Shown here: positions 53,304-63,690 of the stretch, in pieces | How positions within the stretch are numbered: position 1 is the first letter of the stretch | Layout: each line of letters begins with the position of its first letter | NCBI GenBank assembly: GCA_018136815.1 | Contig: CM030935.1 | Location: 4,166,299 to 4,230,298 of the forward strand | Reading direction: 5' to 3' | DNA from: Isochrysis galbana | Taxonomy: Eukaryota; Haptophyta; Isochrysidales; Isochrysidaceae | Length of the DNA stretch: 64,000 bases | The notes under the pieces: generated by a model | Database searches by the model: none | The model's input: the letters and a program-made list of their open reading frames with translations, nothing else | Told to the model about the DNA's origin: nothing | Made by a program: the position numbers and the translations under genes

Positions 53304-54430
53304 GGCTACGCATGTGATTGATACCAAGCTATATAAATATCTAGTAGCTGGTACCCAGGTATCTAGATATTAGAGCTATCTATGTACATCTATAGCTCTG
53401 AACATCAAGGTAGCGCAGGGCTCGTATCTCGGGGTGCATTGTCCGAGAGTAAGTCAGAGAAAGAGCGAGAGAGATGGTCGGAGAAGGGGGGTGTAGGGGG
53501 AGAGAGGGGCAAGCAGAAGCAAGTACGAGAGAAAATCCATCTGGATAGTAGATTTCCTCTAGACCCTCACTCATATCTAGATAGGAGACATCGGGGGATG
53601 GAGGCGGTGAAGGACGAGGGGGACGCCCCCTCCTCCCTCCCTCCCTCTCCCTCTCTCCCTGCCTCAGTGTGGAGGCAACTTGTTCAGCGTGTGGCGTGTG
53701 GAGTCAACGTGCGTGTTCAGTGTGGCGTCACCTTAGTCAACTTGTTCAGGGTAGAGTCCACATGTTCAGTGTGTGGGTAGTAGCATATATGCACATATGC
53801 ATACTGCCTGGGGGCAAAACATATAATGCATACTGCCTCTTTCTGACTATACTTGTGTCCCCCCTCCCCTCCGGTATTACCCCCTTTGCCTTTTGCTTTT
53901 CTGCGCGGCTTTTTCAGCGGGCGCTGCGCGGATATCAAGTCAGATTTTGGCGCACCTTGTTCGCCTACTATGCGTACGCTCTTCGAGGCCCCTTTTACCC
54001 CCCCTCTCCTGCAAGGGCGCGCCGAGTGCCGAGTGGGAGGCGCCAGCGGAGGAGAAACCGCGCATGAGCTGCGAAAACCACGCACAAGTGCAGTGAGGCA
54101 TGAGAGTCCGCGCGGAAATCCGACACCTTTCCGTGTGAGCCCTTCAGTGACAGCCGCGCCGGCAATCTACTTTATTCTTTATTTGGGACGTCGCAAAAAG
54201 AACCATGTAGAATATGCATGTGTACATCGCACGTTGTGCTCGCACTTGACATTCATACGACACGTGCACATACGAGCCCGCTGTACACCCCTGGCTGGAT
54301 CCCTCTCTCTGTCGACATCTAGCTCCCGTTCCCTCTCTTCCTCTCTTTCCCTTTCTCGTACTCGCTTCTTCCCCCTCCTCCCCCTCCCTCTACCCCTCTC
54401 TCCGTCCATCTCTCTCTCTCTTTCTCCGTC

Positions 54431-56001
54431 TCACTTGGATAATGCTTTCTCGATGAGCTGCATCATGCAGGTCATCATCCGCGTTTGCCGTTCGTCACGC
54501 GCGTCTTCGCGCTTAGCCTGCTCCTCCTTACACTTCCTGCGCTCTTCATCCACTGCCGCCTCACGCCTCGCGCGCGTTTCCTCACGCGCCACTTCGTACT
54601 CCCAACGCTTTTCCTCGCGCAAGTCACGCTCCTTTTCGCGCTCCAACGCCGCAAGTTCCGTGCGCTCCCGATGCGCGAGCTCTCGCGCACGGAATGAGGC
54701 CTCCTCCGCTTGTGCCTTGCTTGCCATTTCGTCGCGCCTTGCCTGCGCAGCCGCTAGCGCGTCATTCGCCTTGGCACTCGCAGCAATCTCCTCCTTGTGC
54801 GCTTCCAGAATGTCAACAAGAGCATCGCGCGCATGTGCCGCTTTACGTGCGGTCGCGGGCTTCACCTTCTTTGCGCTTTGTGCGCTGCTCTCCTTACGCA
54901 CGAAATGGTACTTACCTTCGGAGTCGGGGCCGTCCAACGCGAACCCTGCAGGCCACTTTGGTTCGTCCTTAAGGAAGTCCTGCAAGTCGAGACCCTCCGC
55001 GAGCTCCTCCTCATAATAGTGCAGCATGAAGGACTCGACCTCAATGCGGTCGGGGAGCGACTCGGTGCTCGACTGCACACTGCCTGACCCCGAGCGCTGT
55101 GCGGCCTGCGAGCGAGTGCACACGGCAGATTTGAGACGTGCTGCGCGGGCGTGCAAGAACAGGCACAATGTCGCACGGGGGCCGAGCACTCACCCGCAAC
55201 TCATCTTCGCTCAGGTCACGGTACGCTTGCTTGGCTGCCTCGTTCTGTGCCGCATTCGCAGAACGATCCGCTTCTCTCTCTGCCTTGCGCTTGGCAGAGT
55301 TTTGGGACGCCGACTTGAGGAGCTCGCTCACCTCAACGATCAACGTCTCGTACTCCGACAGAGGGCGCTCCGACTTGGTCTCCGAGGTGTCCTCGGGGTC
55401 GTCCACCTCGATCGGCTCCGCTTGCTCCTTCCCAGCGGTGAAGAGATGCGCGCCTGCCTGCATCCGCAGGCAGGCAAGTGGGGGGGGGGCAGTGAATTTG
55501 CCTGTTGGGATGAGACCACGCCTGAAGGCCCAGGCTAGGCTTGTGGTGAAGCCACGCGTGCAAGCAGGTCGCCGCAATCGCAGGGCACACCTGAACCCAA
55601 CCTTTCAGCGAGGCGATCACAGAGGCGTACGATGGCAACGAGGCGCCCTGCATGGAGTCGTCGCGCATCACCATGGGCAAGATGCCGTTCTCCTCGTTCG
55701 TCCACACCCACTTCTGGGTGTGTCCGTTTTTCGCCGCCGTGCTGCCGTCCTTGAACGTCTTGAACGCCTCGTCGCCTGCCTCCAGCACTTGCTTCAGCAG
55801 CGTAACTTTGCGCTCGACTGTCCAGTCGAAGCGGCTGTTGCGCGCTTCTCTCTCCTGCGGAACGTGGCGAGTGAGGGGGCGTTGTGCGCGCGCTGCTGGG
55901 GCCCCATCATCCCCACCCCGCCACCCTTGCGACGCTCGGCCGGCGCCTTGGCTCGCGGTTGGCATGTGCCGCCGGGCTGCCCTCACCGGCCTCGGCGCCA
56001 T
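54431..56001 (-). CDS. Harbinger-associated Myb/SANT-like DNA-binding protein
   Basis: Exons 56001-55591, 55457-55194 and 55105-54431, all phase 0, give 449 residues. The N-terminal part has a Trp-spaced Myb/SANT-like helix set (RFDWTVERKVTLLKQVLEAG...KWVWTNEENGILPMV...YASVIASLKGWV). An acidic linker (IEVDDPEDTSE), PERPLSE-like and FMLHYYEEELAEGLDLQDFLKDE segments follow, then a long Arg/Glu-rich coiled coil to the C-terminus (MQLIEKALSK). PIF/Harbinger elements need a second, Myb-like protein to bring transposase to its DNA; position inside the same TIRs supports this role. The fold assignment is by pattern only. Confidence 0.75.
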
Positions 56002-56173
56002 CGCTCTCTCGCTCTCCTCTCTCCTCTCTTCCACCGGCAGACAGTTGGAAGAGGCGCGCACTGGGCCTCTTCCAACTCTCCGGTTTAAGGAAGGATTGAG
56101 GATCGTGACTTCTTTGAACGAGCTCTTCGAACCTTCTTCCAACGTTGTTTCAACCCCGCAAAAACCCCCGAGT

Positions 56174-56782
56174 AGCTTGAGCCTGAAATCATGTACGCTT
56201 AGCTGGAGCCTGAGCGTGTTCTGAGAGGTTAGACTAGACTCTAACCTCTTGAATGCTAGTGGGGGAGGGCTAGGTTGTGCTGAGATAGAGATAGTACGAT
56301 AGTACGCCAGCGCGCAGGGGGCTCGTATAGCTAGCAAGGCTTGTAATAGTTATGGCCCGCCCGGCCTATGGCCCGCCCGGCCTAAGGCCGAGGAAAAATT
56401 TTCGGGAGATAAGAGTAAGAGAGGGTTTTTGCAGGCCGCAATAGGGCCCCAACAGCCCCCCGCCCCAACAACGCCGGGGCGCTGTTGAGGCTCTATTGTC
56501 TATTGCGGCCGTCCTGCAAAAGGCAAAAGGAGAAAATCGCGTTTTCCCTCTCAATAGCAATAGCGGTCTTCTAAAACAATATTCTTGAAGATGCCTGCTA
56601 ATACTTTCGCCAAACCACTCAACCACTACCCCTTCCTCAGGGTTTCCCACTGACAACGCCCTTACCCCACCCTCCACCCTCACTCCCCTTTCTGCTCCCC
56701 CCCCTCGTTATTCCTTTTTCCTTTTTGTTCGCGGTTTCGGGGGGTCGACTGTTGTATTCCTGCCCATCTGAAGGCTGTCGGC
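56174..56782. other. Intergenic stretch, no intact gene
   Basis: Contains the direct repeat ATGGCCCGCCCGGCCTA (56352 and 56369), inverted-repeat-like AATAGGGCCCC...GGGGCGCTGTTGAGGCTCTATTG, and a TTCTTGAAGATGCC motif at about 56584 that also occurs near 15388 and 63925. No coding sequence is supported. Confidence 0.45.
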
Positions 56783-57232
56783 GTGAATATTCGTGTAAGT
56801 TGGGCATGGCCAGATTTTCGTTTTAAACCTACCCAAATTTCAAATTACAAATTTCGTTGCGAACATGTCCTACATAGGAGGATAACCACGGCGAACCGTT
56901 TTGCGGACGATCCGACATGCCGCTTTTGCGGCATAGCCCCCGAGAGCTCCACCCATATAGCTTCATGTATCGCGACGGAGCCCGTGCCGCAAGCGGCCGA
57001 TTTCGACGCAGTGAGCGGGGGCGGCGGGCGCGATTGGCGTGGCTGTGAGAGCGGCATACCGCACTTTGGTGCTGGTAGCGGCATCCATTTGGTGAGCGGT
57101 GACTCGAACGGCCTCGTGGCGCCCCCGGTCGCGGGTCGAAGTTGGGTTCTCGAGCCCTTGGTGTTTTTAGCGGTTAGCGTCTTTAGTTTTTGCGATACTT
57201 ACGTACACGTTCAAGTCCATAAAACACAGTGA
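56783..57232 (+). pseudogene. Non-LTR retrotransposon ORF2 C-terminal fragment (zf-RVT)
   Basis: The frame holds NYKFRCEHVLHRRITTANRF, then CRFCGIAPESSTHIASC, the CxxC...H...C zinc knuckle that ends many LINE reverse transcriptase ORFs. The polymerase domain is absent upstream, so this is the 5'-truncated tail of a LINE. It continues to 57232 with less conserved sequence. It could be a relative of the machinery that mobilises repeat A, but no sequence link was seen. Confidence 0.7.
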
Positions 57233-57591
57233 AAATATATAATATATTGCTGTGCGTATAGAACCAGGATCTTTGGTCTTTGGTCCGGGTCAGCTGCCGA
57301 TGCCCATGGTTTCGTGTTTCGCTGCGAGTGGCGCGCATGAAGGCCACCGGTACAATAATACCGGAGGGGGGCCTGAAATATATTTCCGCACGGCCGTCAG
57401 AGGCCTGAAATCGGGTATTTTTCGAAAATTTTGCCGGAAGACCCCCGGTTTTTTTTTGCTGATCTCCCATACACCAGAACCCATAGGGAGCTTATTTAGG
57501 CCTTCGTTTGCCCATTACAGATGGTGCCCTCCGCACCCCCCTAGTGAGTGACCGGGCTACCAATAGTGACATAGTGACATCAATTATGCCG

Positions 57592-57669
57592 GCTACCGTA
57601 CAAAACAGCTGTGGTGAAGCACCTGTTTCTTTCGTTCGGTGCTTCGGCCCGGCAGTAAAGAGTTAACGT
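57592..57669 (+). repeat. Hairpin-bearing dispersed repeat E, copy 2
   Basis: CTACCGTACAAAACAGCTGTGGT, GAAGCACC, a 14-base loop, GGTGCTTC, CGGCCCGGCAGTAAAG and TTAACG. The 8-bp stem equals that of copy 1 (37261) while the loop differs by an 8-base insertion. 57546-57563 just upstream looks like an end of repeat B. 57233-57591 and 57670-57897 have no gene. Confidence 0.7.
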
Positions 57670-57897
57670 AGACTAGGAAGCAGCGGCGCCCTTCGTGGCG
57701 CTGCTCAACCGCGTCGCGATTGCGGACCTGGAGAAGGAGAGAGGGAGGATGATACGTTTGTGAAGAAGCTGTCGGAGAGTCGGAGGAGATAGATACGAGC
57801 TGCCCGGGAGCGGCTCCAGCAGAAAGGAGGTAGGAGTAGGAGTATATCTTTCTACAGATTCACAGATTCCACTTCCTCACCAACCACTTCCCCCGCG

Positions 57898-58896
57898 ATG
57901 CCGTCGGCGGAGCTCGCCACACTATGCGTCGGGCCCAATCCAGCGCTGCAGCGCGTGCTCAGCTTCCCCAGCCTGAAGTTGGGCGAGGTGAACCGAGCCG
58001 CTGCCCTCACATCCTATTGTGGCGGCAAGGGCCAGGGAGCTGCGCTCGCCGCGCTCCGATGGGCGCCAGAGGGGCGGCACGCAGTGGCGCAGTTCCTCGG
58101 CGGTGACTCTGGCCGCTTCTGCGAGGAGCAGCTGCAAGCCGCAGGACTGGAGACCATCACTCAGAAGGTGACAGGCCCTACGCGTATCTGCACTACACTG
58201 CTCAACCAGGCTGACGGTTCCAATACTGAGCTGATCGACCCCTCGGATCCAGTGACAGCCGAGGAAGTCGCCGGATTGGTCGACGCCATCACTACGCAAC
58301 TTTCGGACTTTGCCGTCATTTCTCTGTGTGGAACCCAGCCACCTGGATCGGAGGCATTATACGAGCGACTCGCTGCCGCACTACTCCGTCCACCACCTGG
58401 GCCGGCCAGCGCCCAAGAGCCGATTCTGCTCTTGGACGGCTTCAAGGCCGTGGATGGCGTCTTGCACTCCAGCCGGCTCGATGTGCTTAAAATCAACCGC
58501 GATGAGCTCATTGCTCTGACCGAGCAACCGACGGTCGAAGAGGCCGCCACGTTCCTCCTCCGCGGATCCGAGGCGCGCCTGACCAGGCCCAACGCAGTGA
58601 TCGCCGTTACAGATGGCCCGCGGCCCGCAATGCTCTTTCGCCAAACCGAGGCTTGGAAACTCTCTGTTCCCGAAGTGCCATGCCTTAATCCCATCGGTGC
58701 CGGGGACGTATGCACTGGTGTGTTTGCCCACCAGCTGGCTGCCGGCGATGACGCGCTCGACGCTTTTGCCTGGGGGCTTGCCGCCGCCAGTGCCAGGGTG
58801 GTGAAGCGAGATCCCACGTTTGACCCCATCAGAGTGCGCGAGCTGTACGCAACTGTGAAGAAGGAGCCCATCGAAACTTGGAACGGGACAGCTTGA
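57898..58896 (+). CDS. PfkB-family sugar-phosphate kinase (1-phosphofructokinase/tagatose-6-phosphate kinase-like)
   Basis: Intronless, 332 residues. The N-terminal signature GPNPALQRVLSFPSLKLGEVNRA, with the GGKGQGAALAL sugar-binding loop at about residue 42, is characteristic of the FruK/LacC branch of ribokinase-like enzymes. The C-terminal ATP and catalytic motif NPIGAGDVCTG contains the base Asp; KINRDEL and VTDGPRPA are also present. It phosphorylates a hexose phosphate at the expense of ATP, probably fructose-1-phosphate or tagatose-6-phosphate; the substrate cannot be decided. No plastid leader is evident (MPSAELATLCVGPN begins directly in the domain), so it is likely cytosolic. Confidence 0.9.
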   Translation: MPSAELATLCVGPNPALQRVLSFPSLKLGEVNRAAALTSYCGGKGQGAALAALRWAPEGRHAVAQFLGGDSGRFCEEQLQAAGLETITQKVTGPTRICTTLLNQADGSNTELIDPSDPVTAEEVAGLVDAITTQLSDFAVISLCGTQPPGSEALYERLAAALLRPPPGPASAQEPILLLDGFKAVDGVLHSSRLDVLKINRDELIALTEQPTVEEAATFLLRGSEARLTRPNAVIAVTDGPRPAMLFRQTEAWKLSVPEVPCLNPIGAGDVCTGVFAHQLAAGDDALDAFAWGLAAASARVVKRDPTFDPIRVRELYATVKKEPIETWNGTA

Positions 58897-59167
58897 ATTG
58901 GAGTGAAGGGGAAGATGGGTGACACATGGGTGGGTGGGTGTGGGCGTATGAATTTGGAAGGAGGGAAGGCAACAGCCGCCGACGCCAATGCCCGCAAAGT
59001 GCACGTTGAGCCTTTGCGCTGCGTGTGCCCTTCCCGGAAACGGCAACTCGCGCGTGCCACCTTGTGTGTTGTGTTGCGCAAGCAGGGCACTTGTGCATTT
59101 GTTGCTCTTCGTCGTCTTGCATCAGTATTAAGTGGCAAAATCTAAAATCTATCACATATTACGTGGG
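58897..59167. other. 3' flank of the PfkB gene
   Basis: No coding feature. Holds the 3' UTR and ends at the repeat A insertion. Confidence 0.4.
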
Positions 59168-59740
59168 ATAATAATATAACTGAGCATTAGTACTTAGTAC
59201 CACTACTCTCACTAGCGCCCTGGTACTAACACGCAACCCTCAGTGCACCTGCCCGTACACTTTGGCGCGTGCTGATGCCACAGACACATACACCTATGCA
59301 CCCCTTCAAACGCCCCCCTCGCAAGCCCCCGGCTCCCATACTAACTCCCCACAAGTTATAACGGGTGAAAACCCAACAAGCAGCAAGGCGAACCGACCTA
59401 TGTCCTATGTCGGCCGACTCGCATGCTAGGAAAAAGCGCCGGGGGGGAGGGGGGGGGGGGGGGGGAGGAACTCTCGTCAACAAAGAATATCGGCCCTTAC
59501 CAGCTCGCGCCGTGAGCAGTCCTCGAGAAAGAAATGACTGCGAGTCGAGTAGCCTGTGCCACCTTCGGGATACTCTCCTTGATCGCTTGAGCCACTCCCT
59601 CCTCTCTCCCGCCTGTCGCCGGCCGCCCCCTACCCGTTTGCTAACGCAAACGGGGCCTGTTTCTAACCGCACTCCATCGGGGGGGGTGCAAATCCCCCCT
59701 CTCCCTCTCTCCACTCTCCCCCCTCGAAGTACCTGCGGCG
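59168..59740 (-). mobile_element. Repeat A, truncated copy
   Basis: Begins ATAATAATATAACTGAGCATTAG and follows the 45.2-kb copy through CTCGCAAGCCCCCGGCTCCCAT, AAACGGGGCCTGTTTC and CTCCATCGGGG to about 59740. There it loses homology, lacking the outer 5' third. 59741-59884 contains a short minus-strand frame (PPPPLAPQELLDSLAPGRDA...) of protein-like composition that could not be assigned. Confidence 0.75.
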
Positions 59741-59884
59741 CGTCGCCGCGAGTCCTTAGGAGCAATTCTACATCCAGGCGTCCGAACGAGCGCATGACCA
59801 CGTCAAGTGTACCAATGGCATCGCGGCCGGGCGCAAGCGAATCAAGGAGTTCCTGCGGTGCGAGGGGCGGTGGTGGGTCAGTGC

Positions 59885-60290
59885 CGGTGTGTGCCACCCT
59901 TAAGAACCCGCGTGCCACCTACCAGTGACCCCCCACCCTGCTCGCGAGAGCTCTAGGCTCTGCATGGCCACCATCTCCAGGCCATTCTTCGGCCGATCGC
60001 GGGCGATCGGACGTCGCGGAAGCTCCGCGTTTCTAATAGTGATGCGCCCCACATTCACCACTCTGATTCCCTCCCGTGAGCGAACCCCTCAATCTCCCAA
60101 AATAGCCCGCAACGCGCGGGGGAAGGGAGGGGAGTCACTCACCGACGCCATTGCCCTTCGTGGGGCGGGAGGGGGTCGTTCGGAGGGGGGAGGGAGTTGC
60201 CGGGGCAGGTAGGGGGGGACCCTGAGGAATCCTTGGACACCCAGGGGAGGTGGGAAATAGTGGTTAAAATGAGTGAGTGACCGAGCTAAC
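59885..60290 (-). repeat. Dispersed repeat B, copy 3
   Basis: Reverse of 5057-5590: GGTGTGTGCCACCC...GTGCCACCTACC, GCGATCGGACGTCGCGGAAGC, GTGATGCGCCCCACATTCACCACT and AGGTGGGAAATAGTGG...GAGTGACCG. The centre differs from copy 1 by indels. Confidence 0.75.
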
Positions 60291-60349
60291 ATGCAGGACC
60301 ACGTTGACGACCAGACGACCAGAAGCGTTCAGTTATCCCCATCCCTTTC

Positions 60350-60928
60350 GTTGAGGCGAGAAGCGTTCAATCACCACTAGCTAACGTCACACCGCATCAA
60401 TACACTAGCTAACGTCACACTGAGGTTGGTCAATCCGATGCTGTCAAAAATATAATGAGCGTGTGTGAGACGTGGATCGTGATTTCAACGAGATATCGAC
60501 CCTGCCCCAAATCGAAGGAATGGAGTCAGACCACGTCGGTGTTTCAACATGTGAAGTGTCAAGTTGAGTCAAGTAACCTTCAGGTGACAACAAAAGGTGT
60601 TAGCAGGGATGGGGATAATTGAATGCTTTTGGTCTTAGCTACCCTCATATGATCCCCACGATCTTCCGCGATTGAACGCTTTTCCATGTGTAGTGTGTGG
60701 GCTGATGGTGATTGAACGCTTTTCCATGCGGTGGGGGTGATGGCGATTGAACGCGTTCCACGTGTAGGCTGATGGTGATTGAACGCTTTTCTTTGATGTG
60801 GGTGATGGTGATTGAGTGATTGAGCGCTTCTCGCCTCGCGCGGGCGCGGGCGCGGGCGTGGGCTCATCCATCACCTCCTCTTCCACCTCGTCCACAATGG
60901 TTCGGCGGCGCTTGCGCACATGCAGCAT
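60350..60928 (-). repeat. Tandem GATTGAACGCTTTTC repeats, possibly within a small gene
   Basis: Five variably spaced copies of GATTGA(A/G)CGCTT(T)TC lie at 60671-60830, preceded by CACTAGCTAACGTCACAC twice (about 60374 and 60403). On the minus strand a frame 60928-60635 (97 residues) starts MLHVRKRRRTIVDEVEEEVMDEP and then repeats (E/M)EKRSIT-type units. A basic start, an acidic segment and a repeat-encoded tail make a real gene possible but weakly supported. Confidence 0.35.
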
Positions 60929-60939
60929 GGGGATGGGGT

Positions 60940-61775
60940 GGGGCGGGGGGCAAGGGCGTCGGGCGTGGGGGCGTGAGGGGGGGGGGGGGCGCCCGTGCCC
61001 CATGCCCCCGTGCCCCCCAAATTTCGATCAACATTTTTTATTTTGAGCCTGACCCCAAATTTTACAAAGAAATTCTCGAAAGTCTGGCGTTTGCCAATCG
61101 CCCTCGCCCTCTCGCCCATCCCCGTCCCTCTCCCCAATCCCCCTTTCCCCGCCCTCCCTCACTCTCCCCCCGCCCCCCCCCCCCCTCCCCTCTCTCTCTC
61201 TCTCTCCTCCCCCCCCCCCCCTCCCCTCCCTCCCTCCCTCCCTCCCTGAGGGTGGCGCATCCGTTTCGCCCGTTGTGTTGGCGGTTTCAGCCATCCGCCT
61301 CCAACAGCCGCCCTCGAATAGAATAAACCCAGAGCACCGGGGTGATTCGACGACGATAGCATCTCGCCTCTTGTCGTCTTGAGATCTCTTGGCTTCCTTC
61401 CCAGATCGGACGGAGATGGGAGGGAGGAGCGACGAGATTGAGGGCGAGGCGGGCGCTCCGGCCGTCGGCGTCGCCGTCACGTCCACAACCAAGCAGAGAG
61501 CTCCCCAAAGCCTCCTACACGGGACCCACAGGCGGCGAGTCTCCCCGTCTCTCGCCCCATCTGCGAGAAGAGAGAAGGGGGGAAGCCCGCCCCCTCCCCC
61601 CCCCGCGCCCCCCCCCCTCCCCCCCTCCCCCCCGCCCCCCCCCGCCCTACGGGGAAGGACGGAGATGAAAGAAATCGTCGTCGGACTTGTACTACTAGTG
61701 AGGATTCTCTCATTCTCTCGCTCTCTCTTCCTGCTGTATTCTTGTCCTCTCTCCCTCTCGTACTCTTCTCTCGCA

Positions 61776-61869
<94 letters not shown>

Positions 61870-62047
61870 CCCCCCCCCCCCCCCCCCTCTCTCTCCTGCG
61901 GTCTCTATCAAGCCCCCGGAGACTCTCTACCCCTCCTCGCTCGGGTCGCCCGGCTCCCCTCCTCCCCGATCTTCCCCCTCTTCCCCCCGCCCCCCTCTTT
62001 CCTTCGCCATCCCCTCTGATCCCTGGCCGACGGCGAGGCCGCCCGGC
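60940..62047. repeat. Low-complexity region: G/C runs and (CT)n upstream of the temptin-domain gene
   Basis: C-rich runs (61145-61250, 61590-61650), a (CT)n of about 105 bases at 61764-61866 and a C-run at 61867-61887. The Ser-Leu and Pro-rich frames here are compositional. It probably includes the promoter and 5' UTR of the following gene. Confidence 0.75.
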
Positions 62048-63690
62048 ATGCGGAAGCCGACACGAAGCCGTCGAGCGGTTGGGCATCTTCCGCGCCCCAC
62101 GCCCCCACTGACTGCGCGCTGGCTCCCTGCGTGCCTCGCCCTCGGTCTGTTGCTCCGGCAGACAGAAGCGAGGCCAACGTACGTGGCGTTTGTGCCAAAT
62201 GGCTGGGTCAACGGACAGGCGACCGGCCACCAGATGAACAACGAGGACAATCGTGAATTCGGATACGAGTTCAGCGAAGCTGGATATGTGTGGACAGAGG
62301 AGCTCTGCCATGACGACACGGATGGCGATGGGAAGAGCAATGGGCTCGAACTGGGCGATCCGTGCTGCGTCTGGTATGCGGGTGCTGACGTCTCGCAGCT
62401 AAGGGGGTTCAGCATGATTGACATCTCACTCCCCGGAGACGATCGATCCACGACCAGCCGCACGATGCCTTTGTGTGAGGAAGATGACGATGACGATGAC
62501 GAATCCCCCAGTCCACACTCGCAAGCATCGCCATCTCCCCCGCTCCCCCCGCCTCCCCCCCACCTCCCCCACCACCCCCACCTCCCCCACCTCCCCCACC
62601 TCCCGCAACTGCCTCACCTCCCCCATCTCCTCCACCTGCACACCCTCCATCCCCGCCCAATCCGCCAAAGCAAAACCTGCCCTCTCCCTCTGCGCCAGCG
62701 TCCTTTCGGCCCCCTTCGCCTTCTTTGTCACCATCGCCAGCTCCGAACCCATCGCCCAAGCTATCCCCAGTGCCTTCGCCTCCGCAAACATCGTCTTTTT
62801 CTCCCTCGCCCTCGCCGCAGCCCGCGCTGTCACCGATGGATGCCCGGCCTGTGTCCTCACAACCGCCGAGCCCAGCCTTACCTGAGCCTCTCGCGCCACC
62901 CGTGAGTTACAATGGAGTGCCGCACTCATTGCAGCTACCGCCCTCACCCCCGCCTCTTTCCTCACCTTCGCCTTCGCCTTTGTCGCGCATTCCTCCTCCG
63001 CCGTTGTTCTCGCCTCCAGTGCGATACTCGATCACCACTGTGATGAAGCTCGAAGCCTCATTTGAGGACTTCGATGTCTCCATTTTCCGGGCACGTTTTG
63101 CCCTTCTCGTGGGCGTTGCAGAGCATCGCGTGCGTGTGAATGTGGCCTCTGGATCGGTCATAGTCATCTCTACCATTGAGACTGAGGACGCGTCTGAGCT
63201 CAACACCATTTCCACGACCCTCAGAGCCCTCGACAGGTCCTCGGCTTCGACGGCTCTTCAGCTCGATGTTGAAAGCATCGACGTCGCTGCGTCTGTTGAG
63301 CAAGTGCAGCCTTTGTCGCCGCCTTCTACATCGTCCCCCAGGCCAGGCAGCAGTGCCAACCAGGATGGGAGCTCCTCCTCTTCCGGTAAGGTAGTTGGTG
63401 TTATCGTTGGCGCAGTTGTCGGCACGGTTCTTCTCATCCTGCTCGGCGTCGCTCTCCGGTTGTGCCTTCGGCGAAGGGAGAAGCATAAGTCGCCACCTAC
63501 TGTAGGGCGTGCCTCAACTGCCCGCCGCACCTACCCGCCAGTTGTCGAGGGCATCCCCATTTATGCACAAATCACCCGGAGTGGTGGCAAGGCGGATCAG
63601 CCTGCATATCTTCAGCGCCCGACAGAAGGCTGCTCCTCTGACTCCGGCAAGCCTACAGATCCTCAAGGACAAGAACTTAGTTTTTCATGA
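62048..63690 (+). CDS. Secreted/surface temptin-domain protein with Pro-rich stalk and one membrane helix; frameshift in poly-Pro tract
   Basis: From MRKPTRSRRAV a signal sequence (RWLPACLALGLLLRQTEA) leads into a temptin Cys-Cys domain: YVAFVPNGWVNG, FGYEFSEAGYVWTEELC and DDTDGDGKSNGLELGDPCC. An acidic DDDDDD linker, a long Pro/Ser-rich stalk, a globular segment (SITTVMKLEASFEDFDVSIF...VNVASGSVIVIST), a transmembrane helix (VVGVIVGAVVGTVLLILLGVAL) and a basic cytoplasmic tail follow. The first part (to about 62550) and the rest are in different frames: the poly-Pro codons continue one frame over after a run of Cs near 62550. This is probably a one-base homopolymer error or a real indel; no intron fits. 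Temptin domains occur in secreted, adhesion or pheromone-associated proteins, so a cell-surface role is inferred. Confidence 0.8.

Larger units (their letters stand above)
51873..56170. mobile_element. Apparently complete PIF/Harbinger transposon with two convergent genes
   Basis: 4298 bp, flanked by the 3-bp duplication AGT (51870-51872 and 56171-56173). The termini are imperfect inverted repeats: AGAGGTCTTTTGCGGGGTT on the left against the complement CGGGGGTTTTTGCGGGGTT on the right. The transposase gene is on the plus strand in the left half and a Myb/SANT-like gene on the minus strand in the right half, the standard two-gene Harbinger set. Both genes are open after splicing. 53304-54430 between their 3' ends has only short GTGTTCAGTGTG-type repeats. 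The truncated copy at 17405-18705 belongs to the same family. Confidence 0.9.

Noticed and set aside
55138-56224. Plus-strand frames across the Myb-like gene
   Set aside because: They are complements of the minus-strand exons, which show phase-matched splice sites and motif continuity.
61028-62311. 427-codon minus-strand Arg-Glu/Gly-rich frame
   Set aside because: Translation of the complement of (CT)n and poly-C tracts and of the temptin exon.
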